From NCBI GenBank assembly GCA_017302795.1, contig JAFLCB010000001.1, positions 186,001-250,000 on the forward strand: 64,000 nt of DNA, in the 5' to 3' direction. The position numbers were made by a program, and so were the translations under genes. This DNA comes from Deltaproteobacteria bacterium. Its GTDB lineage: Bacteria > Bdellovibrionota > Bdellovibrionia > Bdellovibrionales > JAMPXM01. A model generated the notes under the pieces. The model saw only the letters and a list, made by a program, of their open reading frames with translations. It searched no databases and was not told the origin of the DNA. Below are positions 41,101 through 49,296 of this stretch, piece by piece. Each line of letters begins with the position of its first letter. The stretch's first letter is position 1.

Positions 41101-41226
41101 ATGAAACGAATTTCCTCTCCAATGTTTGGGGGGCTCATTTCATTGATGCTACTGACTCTCGTGGTGATTCCCGTCATCTATAAAATGCGCGAAGAAAGAG
41201 TGACCCTAAAAGGAGCGCCGTTATGA
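38107..41226 (+). CDS. cusA: Cu/Ag RND efflux pump, CusA type
   Basis: A 1039-residue full-length RND pump. It starts MIEKIITWCGRNARVTIILA and has VDAIPDLSETQVIIFTEWMG, a CusA hallmark. The relay helix is AVGDIVDGVVVFIENTHKKL, nearest to the HME4 (Cu/Ag) pattern AVGxMVDxAIVMIENxHKxL. It moves Cu(I)/Ag(I) from the periplasm or inner membrane through CusB and the OMF to the outside. The stop overlaps the start of the P2-type ATPase gene (ATGATG at 41223), so the two are probably translated together. Confidence 0.93.
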   Translation: MIEKIITWCGRNARVTIILAVLLGLWGAYCLKNIKVDAIPDLSETQVIIFTEWMGRSPDLIENQITYPLVTAMLSAPKVSVVRGFSMFGMSFVYVIFEDKTDLYWARSRVIEYLSKLSGQLPQGASPSIGPDASGVGWVFQYALVDTSGKYNLSEIKTFQDWYLKYWLTSVPGVAEVASVGGFEKQYQVEVDPNKLAALKIPIQKVINSIRESNKDVGGRTLEVSEREYYVRGLGYIKDPREIENISVGIGPNNTPIRVADVGRVSLGPNIRRGLSDLDGKGDTVGGLVVMRQGEDVSRVIESVKNKIEEVKGAFPPGLELKIIYDRSSLIKEAVATLRNNIVEEIILVCLVILVFLFHIRSALVVAITLPLSILISMIPLYYLNISLNIMSMGGIILAVGDIVDGVVVFIENTHKKLAANKGARSSQELAIEACKELGPSIFSALLIIGISFLPIFALQAQEGKLFHPLAYTKTFAMIAAALVSITVTPPLIAYFVKGKIRSEQENPINRWLLARYKPILQWCLGHSKAVLGGMLALVTICVFAFTRLGSEFMPPLWEGDLLYMPITTPGISVTASSDLLTRQGAAIKAVPEVETVFGKAGRFETATDPAPLSMFEYTIRLKPRSQWRKGLDDEELVSELDKAVEVPGLNRAWTKPVRGRIDMLSTGIRTPVGIKIYGKDLKVIEDIGQQLERTLNTVRGTRSVYAERIIGGYYLDFEPDRHALARYGLNVGDAQMVVETAIGGMEISQTIEGRERYTINVRYPRELRDNIEKLSRILVATPTGTQVPLGQLGKLTTRMGPPMVLDENGSLAGYVYIDLKDRDPGGYVNDAKEAVKREVKIPQGYFISWTGQYEYLERMQSRMKIVLPLTLLLIFAFLYFSMRSVSRSVMIMASVPLSLIGGILLMWALGYNTSVAVWAGAIALIGVAVETTSIMIVFLDQAWNRRKADGLLKTSDDFTQATLEGAQKSLRSVLMAVSMNIFGLLPVMLATGLGADVMKRISSPMFGGLISLMLLTLVVIPVIYKMREERVTLKGAPL

Positions 41227-43874
41227 TGAGCGCAACTGCAAGCTCTCCTTGGGCAAAATCAGAAAATGAAGTCTTAGAAGTTCTCCAAGTAGCACTAAAT
41301 CAGGGTCTTTCCGCAGAAGAAGCAAAAACTCGTCTTGAGACGTTTGGACCCAATGTTTTAAGAGCCGAAAAAAAGGTGAGCGCCCTACAAAGATTTTTAT
41401 CCCAGCTAAAAAGTCCTGTGGTGATTATACTTTTGATTGCGACATTTATTACAGCCGTACTGGGTGAAGTCACCGATTCAGTCGCCATCGCCATCATCGT
41501 AATTATTAATTCCTTGATTGGTTACTTCCAGGAAACAAAAGCAGAAGCTGCCGTCGAGGCTTTGAAGAAATTGTCTGCCCCCAAGGCTAGAGTTCTTAGA
41601 GACGGCAATATTTTAGAGGTAATGGGTTCGGATCTATGTCCTGGTGACATTTTGATTTTAGAAGCGGGCGATTATGTGCCTGCTGATTGTCGGATCATTC
41701 AAGCAAGTCAGCTTTCTGCCGATGAAGCCATTCTCACGGGAGAATCTCTTCCAGTCGTAAAGGCGGCTCATCCGGTTTCTGAAAGCTCAACTTTAGCTGA
41801 TAGAAAAAACATGCTCTTTGCCAGCACGGCTGTAACGACTGGAACAGCTAGAGCCGTAGTCACCGCCACCAATATGAATACAGAAATTGGGCGCATCGCT
41901 GGGCTACTTGACGCAAGCATCTCCGCAAAAACTCCCCTGCAAGCAAAGCTTGAGCAAGTTAGCAATAAGCTGCTTATTTTTTGCGGACTAGTCGTGGTTA
42001 TCGTTGCGATACTGGGTATCGTTCATGGAGAGAAATGGCTTGATGTCTTAATGTCGGCAATAAGCCTGGCTGTCGCCGCGATTCCAGAAGGCCTTCCTAC
42101 TGTTGTGACCCTGGCTCTCACGATGGCTGTGAGTCGCATGACAAAGCGAAATGCCATTGTAAGGCATCTTCCCGCTGTGGAAACTCTGGGTTCAACCAAT
42201 GTCATCTGTACCGACAAGACAGGAACGTTGACTACCGGGAAAATGAGAGTGCGGGAGACATTCATTCCTGCTAGAGGAATTTTAAATGAGCTCGACGGAA
42301 ACTTAGCGGGAGTAAATGAACAGGTCCACGACTCAAAACGCCTTATAGAATGCTCGGTTTTATGTTCGAATGCTTCCATCAATGATGATGGGCTCGCTAC
42401 GGGCGATCCCACAGAAGTAGCACTTCTTTATTTAGCAAAAAATCATGATCTTGATCTTAAAATTTTGGCTTCAAGTTTTCCGAGGCTAGCTGAGTGGAGC
42501 TTTGATAGCGAAAGAAAGCGAATGAGTGTTGCGGTTCAATCGGACTCTCAGGTCATTATTCATAGCAAGGGTGCTCCAGAATCTATTCTCCCTCTTTGTA
42601 AATTAAATGACGTTGAAAAAAATAAAATCCAGATTGCTATTGAAACTCTCTCTTCTCAGGGTAGACGCATATTGGCTATTGCCTCAAAGCCTCTTGGCGA
42701 AACTCGTACAGAATTCAATATTACCCTCTATAAGGATCATTCTTCCGTTGAGAACAATCTCACGTTTTTAGGTTTGATTGCTATTGCAGATCCTCCTCGG
42801 AAGGAAAGCATTCCAGCCATTCAAGAATGTAAGGCGGCTGGAATAAAGGTCGTCATGATTACAGGCGATCATCCGATAACCGCTAAGGCTATTGCTCGGG
42901 AACTTGGAATCGTCGAAGACGGCAAGTTCGATCAGGTTCTAACCGGAGCCCAATTGGATACTATGTCCGCGCAAGACCTTGAAGAACATGTGGAGCGTAC
43001 GGCCGTTTACGCAAGGGTCACACCAGAACATAAATTAAAAATCATTCAGGCTTGGCAAAATAAAGGAAATGTTGTCGCCATGACCGGAGATGGTGTGAAT
43101 GATGCTCCAGCTTTAAAGCAAGCCTCGATAGGGATTGCGATGGGCAAGGGTGGTACAGAAGTCGCCCGTCAGGCTTCGTCCATGATTTTAACAGACGACA
43201 ATTTCTCGACTATTGTTTCGGCTGTCGAGGAAGGGCGTGCAATATATGGAAATATTCGCCGAACAATTCAATATCTTCTATCTGGAAATTTATCTGAAAT
43301 TCTTATTATGTTAGGAGCGGCTCTCTTAGGCTGGCCAGCGCCATTGGCGCCTATTCATCTCCTTTGGATCAATCTGGTTACCGACGGTCTTCCTGCATTA
43401 GCCTTAGCTGCCGAACCCGTCCCCAAAAACGTTCTTGGTTTTACTAAGAGACCATCACCTTCTACTTTCTTTGATCGTAGTTTTTATCGCGAAATGACTT
43501 TTGTAGGGCTCCTTACTTCGATTCTTACTCTCGCTGTTTATGGTTACAGCTTAAAAAATGAAGATGAAATTACCGCAAGAACTCACGCCTTCTCTTTTCT
43601 TGTATTCGCCGAACTTTTTAGATCCTTTGCTTGCCGGAGTGAACATAAGACGTTTTTCCAAATGGGACTTACTTCAAATCTCTATCACTTGGCCGCAGTG
43701 GCAGTTCCGATTTCATTTCAAATCATTCTTCATCACTCGGATCTTTTCCGAGGCATCTTTAAAGTCAATGAGATCAGTTGGACGGAATGTTTTGTGATGT
43801 TCGCGCTGACATTGATCCCGGTTACCATCATTGAGGTGAGGAAGATTGTTCGACAAAAAGTAGGTGGCCATTGA
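41223..43874 (+). CDS. P2-type cation-transporting ATPase (calcium-pump-like)
   Basis: An 883-residue P2-type ATPase. It has an N-terminal cation ATPase domain (VLQVALNQGLSAEEAKTRLE), the TGES motif, the membrane PEGLPTVV motif, the phosphorylation site CTDKTGTLTTGKM and the hinge GDGVNDAPALKQASIGIAMG. The second membrane half has IHLLWINLVTDGLPALALA. These features fit P2A/P2B calcium or Na/K/Mn-type pumps, not metal P1B ATPases. The start overlaps the cusA stop, and the stop overlaps the next gene by TTGA. Its inclusion in a copper-efflux operon is unusual. Confidence 0.9.
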   Translation: MMSATASSPWAKSENEVLEVLQVALNQGLSAEEAKTRLETFGPNVLRAEKKVSALQRFLSQLKSPVVIILLIATFITAVLGEVTDSVAIAIIVIINSLIGYFQETKAEAAVEALKKLSAPKARVLRDGNILEVMGSDLCPGDILILEAGDYVPADCRIIQASQLSADEAILTGESLPVVKAAHPVSESSTLADRKNMLFASTAVTTGTARAVVTATNMNTEIGRIAGLLDASISAKTPLQAKLEQVSNKLLIFCGLVVVIVAILGIVHGEKWLDVLMSAISLAVAAIPEGLPTVVTLALTMAVSRMTKRNAIVRHLPAVETLGSTNVICTDKTGTLTTGKMRVRETFIPARGILNELDGNLAGVNEQVHDSKRLIECSVLCSNASINDDGLATGDPTEVALLYLAKNHDLDLKILASSFPRLAEWSFDSERKRMSVAVQSDSQVIIHSKGAPESILPLCKLNDVEKNKIQIAIETLSSQGRRILAIASKPLGETRTEFNITLYKDHSSVENNLTFLGLIAIADPPRKESIPAIQECKAAGIKVVMITGDHPITAKAIARELGIVEDGKFDQVLTGAQLDTMSAQDLEEHVERTAVYARVTPEHKLKIIQAWQNKGNVVAMTGDGVNDAPALKQASIGIAMGKGGTEVARQASSMILTDDNFSTIVSAVEEGRAIYGNIRRTIQYLLSGNLSEILIMLGAALLGWPAPLAPIHLLWINLVTDGLPALALAAEPVPKNVLGFTKRPSPSTFFDRSFYREMTFVGLLTSILTLAVYGYSLKNEDEITARTHAFSFLVFAELFRSFACRSEHKTFFQMGLTSNLYHLAAVAVPISFQIILHHSDLFRGIFKVNEISWTECFVMFALTLIPVTIIEVRKIVRQKVGGH

Positions 43875-44176
43875 AACTGGAAAATACTTCGTTTGATTCT
43901 CGACTAAAACTTGCGGAGCTAACATCGAGTATTGGTGCCGGCGTTTTGGGCCTTGGCTTAGGCGTCCACTTTGGTGAACATCTAAAATCCTTTTCACTTC
44001 CTATTATTGCCATTGGGATTTTTTCTCATGCTGTCGGTATGTTCGATAAGCACAGACTTGAGTCTCAGGTGAACGGCGTCACGGCATTTTGGACAAAGTT
44101 TTTATATTGGATATGCTGGGTCAGCATGGCTGGCTTAATTGCTTATTTTATTTATCTTCAAAGAGGTGGCTTATGA
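43871..44176 (+). CDS. Small membrane protein of unknown function
   Basis: A 101-residue protein with three likely membrane helices: about residues 18-33 (SIGAGVLGLGLGVHFG), 42-57 (LPIIAIGIFSHAVGMF) and 76-96 (FLYWICWVSMAGLIAYFIYL). It starts at a TTG overlapping the ATPase stop (TTGA) and ends just over the next ATG, so it is tightly coupled to both neighbours. Similar short membrane proteins follow P-type ATPase genes in some metal islands. No family is firmly recognised. Confidence 0.6.
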   Translation: MKLENTSFDSRLKLAELTSSIGAGVLGLGLGVHFGEHLKSFSLPIIAIGIFSHAVGMFDKHRLESQVNGVTAFWTKFLYWICWVSMAGLIAYFIYLQRGGL

Positions 44177-45531
44177 AAATTACTTTCCTCGGTGCGACTG
44201 GCACCGTGACGGGTTCTAAATATTTAATTAATGCTAGCGGCTTTAAGTGCCTGGTTGATTGTGGACTGTTTCAAGGACAGAAGGAACTAAGGCTTAGAAA
44301 TTGGTCTGATTTTCCAATTAACCCAAAAGAAATTGACGCTGTGGTTTTAACCCATGCTCATATTGATCATTCAGGCTACTTGCCTGTGCTTACAAGGCAT
44401 GGGTTTAAGGGTCCAATTTATTCAACTACTGGGACACATGACCTATGTAAGATTCTTCTGCCTGACGCTGGAAAGCTTCAGGAAGAAGAGGCCCGCTATG
44501 CCGATCGAAAAGGCTATTCAAAACATAAACCAGCCCTACCTCTTTTTACTCTGGAAGACGCGCAAGACGTTCTAAAGCAATTCAAGAGTGTAGAATTTAA
44601 TCGTGAAATTAATCTTTCGAAGGAATTACAACTTACGTTTTCGCCATCAGGTCATATTTTAGGTTCCGCATTTGTCACTTTGAAATCTCAAAATACTTCC
44701 GTGGTATTCTCCGGCGATTTAGGTCGTCCAAATGATCTTTTAATGAAGCCGCCAGCGCTTGTAAGCCATGCGGACTACTTGTTAGTTGAATCTACATATG
44801 GGGATCGAACGCACCCAGTGCAGGACCCAGTAGATCAATTGGCGGAAGTCATCAACCGAACGGTAAAAAGAAACGGAGTTGTTATCATTCCGGCCTTCTC
44901 AGTGGGCCGGTCCCAATCCTTTCTCTATGCCATTCACCTTTTAAAATCACAAAAAAGAATTGAAGACACGCCTGTTTTTCTCAATAGCCCCATGTCGATC
45001 AATACCATGGGCGTCTACTGCGATCATCAACAAGAGCACAAATTAAACCCTAAAGAATGTGAAGCAATGTGCGATGTCGCGAAATATGTCAGAACCCCTG
45101 AGGAGTCAAAAATACTGAACACCAAGCCTGGGCCCATGATTATCATCTCTGCCAGTGGGATGGCGACAGGAGGTCGCGTGCTACATCATTTGAAGAAGTT
45201 TGCTCCTGATGCGCGAAATACAATTTTACTTGCCGGTTATCAAGCCGCTGGCACGCGCGGCGAAGCACTCTTTCGAGGGGCCAAAACCCTTAAAATCCAC
45301 GGTGAGCAAGTCGTGGTGAACGCAGAAGTAGCTTGCATCAATGGATTCTCGGCCCATGCTGATCAGTCAGAGATTATGGATTGGCTAAAACACTTTTCGA
45401 ATAAGCCCAAAATGACTTTCATTACCCATGGAGAGCCTACTTCGGCTCAGGGGCTAGAAGAAAAAATTAGAAATGATCTAAGATGGGCCACTCGAATTCC
45501 AGAATATTTGGAAGAGGTGGAGCTTACATGA
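44173..45531 (+). CDS. MBL-fold RNA-processing exoribonuclease-like protein (beta-CASP)
   Basis: A 452-residue metallo-beta-lactamase/beta-CASP protein. The metal motif THAHIDHSGYLP (HxHxDH) is near residue 60, and the Lactamase_B/RMMBL order is complete: SGHILGSAFVTLK, the VIIPAFSVGRSQ beta-CASP strand, SASGMATGGRVLHHL, and the C-terminal FSAHADQSEIMDWLKHF. Relatives are RNA exo/endonucleases or 3'-processing nucleases; the bacterial members are poorly studied. The ATG at 44173 starts inside the preceding small gene by four bases. It begins the metabolic cargo operon. Confidence 0.85.
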   Translation: MKITFLGATGTVTGSKYLINASGFKCLVDCGLFQGQKELRLRNWSDFPINPKEIDAVVLTHAHIDHSGYLPVLTRHGFKGPIYSTTGTHDLCKILLPDAGKLQEEEARYADRKGYSKHKPALPLFTLEDAQDVLKQFKSVEFNREINLSKELQLTFSPSGHILGSAFVTLKSQNTSVVFSGDLGRPNDLLMKPPALVSHADYLLVESTYGDRTHPVQDPVDQLAEVINRTVKRNGVVIIPAFSVGRSQSFLYAIHLLKSQKRIEDTPVFLNSPMSINTMGVYCDHQQEHKLNPKECEAMCDVAKYVRTPEESKILNTKPGPMIIISASGMATGGRVLHHLKKFAPDARNTILLAGYQAAGTRGEALFRGAKTLKIHGEQVVVNAEVACINGFSAHADQSEIMDWLKHFSNKPKMTFITHGEPTSAQGLEEKIRNDLRWATRIPEYLEEVELT

Positions 45532-46193
45532 TCACTTGCGATACTTCGATTCATACATGCGCATGTCAGAGGGAAAACCACGACTGCAAAAGAGTTGTTC
45601 TTACCGGCGGCCCTGGGGCAGGGAAAACCGCTGTTCTGGAAATTGCTCGAAAGAACTTTTGTGAGCACATCGCCATTTTGCCGGAGGCTGCAAGCATCAT
45701 CTTCGGCGGCGGATTCTTGAGACATGACACTCTTTCCGCAAAAAAAGCAGCGCAAAGAGCAATTTTCTCTGTGCAAAAGGAGCTTGAACGTCTGGTAGAT
45801 GAGGAAAAGAAATCAGCCATTATGCTTTGTGATCGAGGAACATTGGATGGTCTCGCCTACTGGCCTGATGATGAAGCTCTTTACTGGAAAGAGCTTGGCA
45901 CGACAAAGGCCGCCGAATTAGCCAGCTATGCCGCCGTTATTCACCTGCGGACCCCTCAACTAGAGCAAGGCTACAATCATCAAAATCCTGTTAGAATTGA
46001 ATCCGCCATTCAAGCTTCTGAAATTGACGAGAAAATCGCCCAGGCTTGGAGTGGGCATCCGCGAAGATTTTTTGTTGAAAGCAATAGCGAGTTTTTGGAA
46101 AAGGTCGCTCAGACCATCGCCCTTATCAAACAAGAGCTTCCCGAATGCTGTAAGGGCCACAGCATTCAGGAGTTGAAAAAGAATAGAGTGTAA
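45528..46193 (+). CDS. P-loop ATP-binding protein (AAA_28/NadR-like)
   Basis: A 221-residue protein with a Walker A motif VVLTGGPGAGKTAVLEIA near residue 25 and LPEAASIIFGGGFLR just after. CDRGTLDGLAYWPDDE forms a D-R-G kinase-like motif. The features match small P-loop proteins akin to the NadR kinase domain and AAA_28. The N-terminal head is Cys-rich (CDTSIHTCACQREN). A kinase or ATPase that phosphorylates a small substrate is likely; the substrate is unknown. The start ATGA overlaps the stop of the MBL gene. Confidence 0.75.
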   Translation: MITCDTSIHTCACQRENHDCKRVVLTGGPGAGKTAVLEIARKNFCEHIAILPEAASIIFGGGFLRHDTLSAKKAAQRAIFSVQKELERLVDEEKKSAIMLCDRGTLDGLAYWPDDEALYWKELGTTKAAELASYAAVIHLRTPQLEQGYNHQNPVRIESAIQASEIDEKIAQAWSGHPRRFFVESNSEFLEKVAQTIALIKQELPECCKGHSIQELKKNRV

Positions 46194-46221
46194 TACTCGT
46201 AAGATTTCTGGAGTAAAATGA

Positions 46222-47046
46222 ATGTCTAAACCAATTTCACTTCGCAGTATTTTAAAAGATAAAAAAAGCTTCAATATTGGGAACGGAACAGTCTCTAAGA
46301 AGGAAATTGAAAAACTTCAGTTGAAAATGCTTCGAATCCAACAGGGAATTTGGCACAAAAAAGCTCGTGTAATTATCGTGTTTGAAGGATTCGACGCCGC
46401 CGGAAAGGGTGGCGCAATCCGAAAGCTCACAGAAATGTTAGACCCTAGAGGTTTCAAAGTTCATCCCATTGGCCCTCCGACCGCCGAGGAACAAGGCAAA
46501 CATTGGCTTTACCGCTTTTGGTCTCTTCTTCCCTCTCCCGGAACCATCGCTATTTTTGACCGTAGTTGGTATGGCCGAGTACTAGTTGAGAGAGTGGAAG
46601 AGCTTACCGACAAAGCACACTGGAAAAGAGCATATAGTGAAATTAATCAATTTGAGGAGATGCTTAGAAATGACGGCATCGACATTGTTAAAATATTTTT
46701 AGCGATTACTAAGGATGAACAGCTCGTCCGATTTGAAGAGCGATTAAGCGACCCATATAAACAGTGGAAGCTTTCGGCAGACGACATTAAGGCTAGGAAA
46801 AAATGGAACTGTTATGTGGAGGCGGTTGAAGAAATCTTTCGGAAGAATCACTCGGAAACCTGTCCCTGGAATATCATTCCAGCTGCTCATAAACAGTATG
46901 CCAGAAAAGAAACTCTTAGAATAGTTACATCTGAGTTAAAGACGCGTGAAGCGTGGATGGAGAAACACGCCACAAAACTCGGCAAGAGAAGTCTAAGCGC
47001 TGCTCTGAATCAGCTTGGTAAGAAAAGGAAGGATATGTGCAGCTGA
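46222..47046 (+). CDS. ppk2: Polyphosphate kinase 2 family protein
   Basis: A 274-residue PPK2. Walker A is FEGFDAAGKGGAIRKLTEML. Walker B with the catalytic Asp-Arg is FDRSWYGRVLVERVEEL, followed by the lid segment LAITKDEQLVRFEERLSDP. PPK2 transfers phosphate between polyphosphate and nucleoside mono- or diphosphates, regenerating ATP or GTP when metabolism is stalled. The length fits class I or III forms. It sits among PEP synthase, 1-PFK-like and lactate dehydrogenase genes, so an energy-balancing function fits. Confidence 0.92.
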   Translation: MSKPISLRSILKDKKSFNIGNGTVSKKEIEKLQLKMLRIQQGIWHKKARVIIVFEGFDAAGKGGAIRKLTEMLDPRGFKVHPIGPPTAEEQGKHWLYRFWSLLPSPGTIAIFDRSWYGRVLVERVEELTDKAHWKRAYSEINQFEEMLRNDGIDIVKIFLAITKDEQLVRFEERLSDPYKQWKLSADDIKARKKWNCYVEAVEEIFRKNHSETCPWNIIPAAHKQYARKETLRIVTSELKTREAWMEKHATKLGKRSLSAALNQLGKKRKDMCS

Positions 47047-48290
47047 CCATTGCCGATATCCATCCATTTCACCAGCTCCTCATTTCTTTGGTCTTGGGTT
47101 TACTCGTAGGACTGCAAAGGCAATGGGCTGAATCTCCTCTAGGCGGGATTCGTACTTTTTCTCTGATCGCGCTATTAGGTACTGCCTGTGCGTTGTTGGC
47201 CGATCAATACGGAGAATGGCCAATAGCTTTAGGTTTTTTAGGCACCATTGCCGCTATGGTCGTTGGCCATATCTCCTGGCGAAATCAGACAACTTCAAAA
47301 GATCACTCTGGGCTTGTCACTGAATTTGCCATGCTTCTTATGTTCGCAACAGGAGTACTTGTGCGCATTGGGCCGCTTTGGCTGTCAGCCGCGTTAGCCG
47401 GCGCACTTGCTGTAATTCTCCAGGCCAAAATCGAACTTCATGGCCTCGCCGCTCGCTTTACGGAAAAAGAGATCAAAGCGGTTATGCAGTTTGTACTTAT
47501 CTCTCTGGTTGTTTTGCCAATTGTTCCGAATCAAAGCTATGGCCCTTTGGAAGTTTTGAATCCTCACAATATTTGGCTGATGGTGACTCTCATCGTTGCA
47601 ATAAGTCTCGCGGGCTACATCATCTACAAATTCCTTGGAGAAAAGGCGGGAGTGTTGCTTGGAGGAATTTTAGGTGGAGTGATTTCTAGCACAGCCACAA
47701 CAATGACCTATGCTCGGAGGTCGAAGGAGGCAGATTCGACAACCCCTCAAAATGCTCTCCTTATTTTAATCGCTTGGACAGTGCTTTATGTAAGAGTGTT
47801 TTTAGAAATCATGGTGGCGGCACCCCAGTTTCAAGACGCATTCGCTCCAATAGGGATCATGTTTTTAGTTTCTGTCTTGTCAGCAGCGTGGCTTTGGAGA
47901 AGATCAGATAGAAATCACAGAGGAATGCCGCAACAAAACAATCCAACTGAGTTAAGAACGGCACTGCTATTTGGATTGCTATATTCCGGAATTCTGTTAG
48001 CTGCTGCCTTTTCAAAGGAATTTTTTGGAAACAAGGGACTCACGGTTGTCGCGGTCTTATCTGGAGTTACAGATGTGGACGCATTCACTCTCTCGACGGC
48101 TCGTCTTGTAGAAACAGGAAAACTCCTATCCAAAGACGGCTGGTCCGTCATTGTTGCAGCCATTATGTCGAATATATTTTTTAAAGGAGTGCTCGCAGGG
48201 ACGTTAGGGGGAAAGCGCTTATTTAAAACTATCTTCTTTTCATGGGCTTCCACGCTCTCCGTCGGGCTCATTTTGATTTGGGTCTTGTAG
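47037..48290 (+). CDS. MgtC/SapB-DUF4010 membrane protein
   Basis: A 417-residue integral membrane protein with about 11 predicted helices. Its first part (LLISLVLGLLVGLQRQWAES, then GGIRTFSLIALLGTACALL) matches MgtC/SapB, and the rest matches DUF4010 (ILGGVISSTATTMTYARRSK, GVTDVDAFTLSTARLVETGK). Function is uncertain; MgtC members act in Mg limitation or membrane stress. The GTG at 47037 follows AAGGAAGG and overlaps the PPK2 stop region. It is part of the cargo operon. Confidence 0.85.
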   Translation: MQLTIADIHPFHQLLISLVLGLLVGLQRQWAESPLGGIRTFSLIALLGTACALLADQYGEWPIALGFLGTIAAMVVGHISWRNQTTSKDHSGLVTEFAMLLMFATGVLVRIGPLWLSAALAGALAVILQAKIELHGLAARFTEKEIKAVMQFVLISLVVLPIVPNQSYGPLEVLNPHNIWLMVTLIVAISLAGYIIYKFLGEKAGVLLGGILGGVISSTATTMTYARRSKEADSTTPQNALLILIAWTVLYVRVFLEIMVAAPQFQDAFAPIGIMFLVSVLSAAWLWRRSDRNHRGMPQQNNPTELRTALLFGLLYSGILLAAAFSKEFFGNKGLTVVAVLSGVTDVDAFTLSTARLVETGKLLSKDGWSVIVAAIMSNIFFKGVLAGTLGGKRLFKTIFFSWASTLSVGLILIWVL

Positions 48291-48291
48291 A

Positions 48292-49296
48292 ATGATTTAT
48301 ATGATTACGCCTAATCCAGCACTAGACATCGGAGGAACAGTTGATCGACTGATCGCTGACGAGAAGAACTATGTTTTAAATGAAACCCGTTCTGCGGGCG
48401 GTAACGGAATTAATGCTGCTCGAATTGCTCATTGCCTAGGAGCAAAAGTTACAGCTTTAGGTTTTTTAGGGGGGCCGACTGGAAGCGAAATTGAAAAGCT
48501 GCTGGATGGACAAAAAGTAACCCACAACTTCGTGCGCACAATTGGAAACACCCGCATTAATCTGACGATTTCCAACAATGAAACTCATTCTCAGACTCGC
48601 CTTAGCTTTCCAGGGCCCGAGATCGAGCGTACTGAGTTCAGAAAGCTACAGCAACTGTGCAATGGCATTAACCCATCGTCCATCGTGCTCATTGGGGGAA
48701 GTCTTCCCAAAGGCATTGGCCCACAAGACATTGAATTGCTTGTTGAGAAGGTAAAGAAGAGGGGGCACTTTTTTATCGTTGATATGCCGGGTCCTCATCT
48801 CAGATCTATCATTTCATGTCGGCCCTTTTTAATTAAGCCTAATTTGAGTGAATTTCAGGAATTGATTGGCAAAAACGTTCGATCCATTCGGACGGTCTTA
48901 CCTTTTGCTAGAGAGCTGTCCAAATCGATTTCTTTAGTATGTGTATCTTCTGTTGAGGGGGGCGCCCTTCTTGTCACAAAAAACAAGGCATGGTTTGGCA
49001 AGATTCCCAAAGTTAAAGTTAGGTCTACAGTGGGCGCCGGCGATTCGATGGTTGGAGCAATGGCCGCAGCCCTTGAAAGTTACAAGATCCAAAAGATGAA
49101 TAAAGAGAGCATAGACTGGTTTTTGGAAGCAAATGGGTCAGAGCTCCTGCGATGGGGTCTTGCTGCGTCTTGTGCAACTTTAGTCAAACAAGGAATGGTC
49201 TTGGGCGATAGGAAGTCGATCCTTAAATACCGCCCAATGATCGAGATCAAAGAAATTAACGAATACAAAAATAGGAAAAGTAATGGAAAAAAATAA
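48292..49296 (+). CDS. PfkB-family sugar-phosphate kinase (1-phosphofructokinase-like)
   Basis: A 334-residue ribokinase-fold enzyme. It begins ITPNPALDIGGTVDRLIADE, typical of 1-phosphofructokinase/6-phosphofructokinase II and tagatose-6-P kinases. GGNGINAARIAHCLG is the substrate motif, and the catalytic VGAGDSMVGAMAAAL motif is complete. It phosphorylates a sugar phosphate, most likely fructose-1-P or fructose-6-P. It is in an operon with PEP synthase and D-lactate dehydrogenase. The exact substrate is inferred. Confidence 0.88.
   Translation: MIYMITPNPALDIGGTVDRLIADEKNYVLNETRSAGGNGINAARIAHCLGAKVTALGFLGGPTGSEIEKLLDGQKVTHNFVRTIGNTRINLTISNNETHSQTRLSFPGPEIERTEFRKLQQLCNGINPSSIVLIGGSLPKGIGPQDIELLVEKVKKRGHFFIVDMPGPHLRSIISCRPFLIKPNLSEFQELIGKNVRSIRTVLPFARELSKSISLVCVSSVEGGALLVTKNKAWFGKIPKVKVRSTVGAGDSMVGAMAAALESYKIQKMNKESIDWFLEANGSELLRWGLAASCATLVKQGMVLGDRKSILKYRPMIEIKEINEYKNRKSNGKK

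Noticed and set aside
40530-41226. Possible frameshift at the cusA and ATPase junction
   Set aside because: The ATGATG overlap at 41223 is an ordinary coupled start; both proteins are full length with all motifs.
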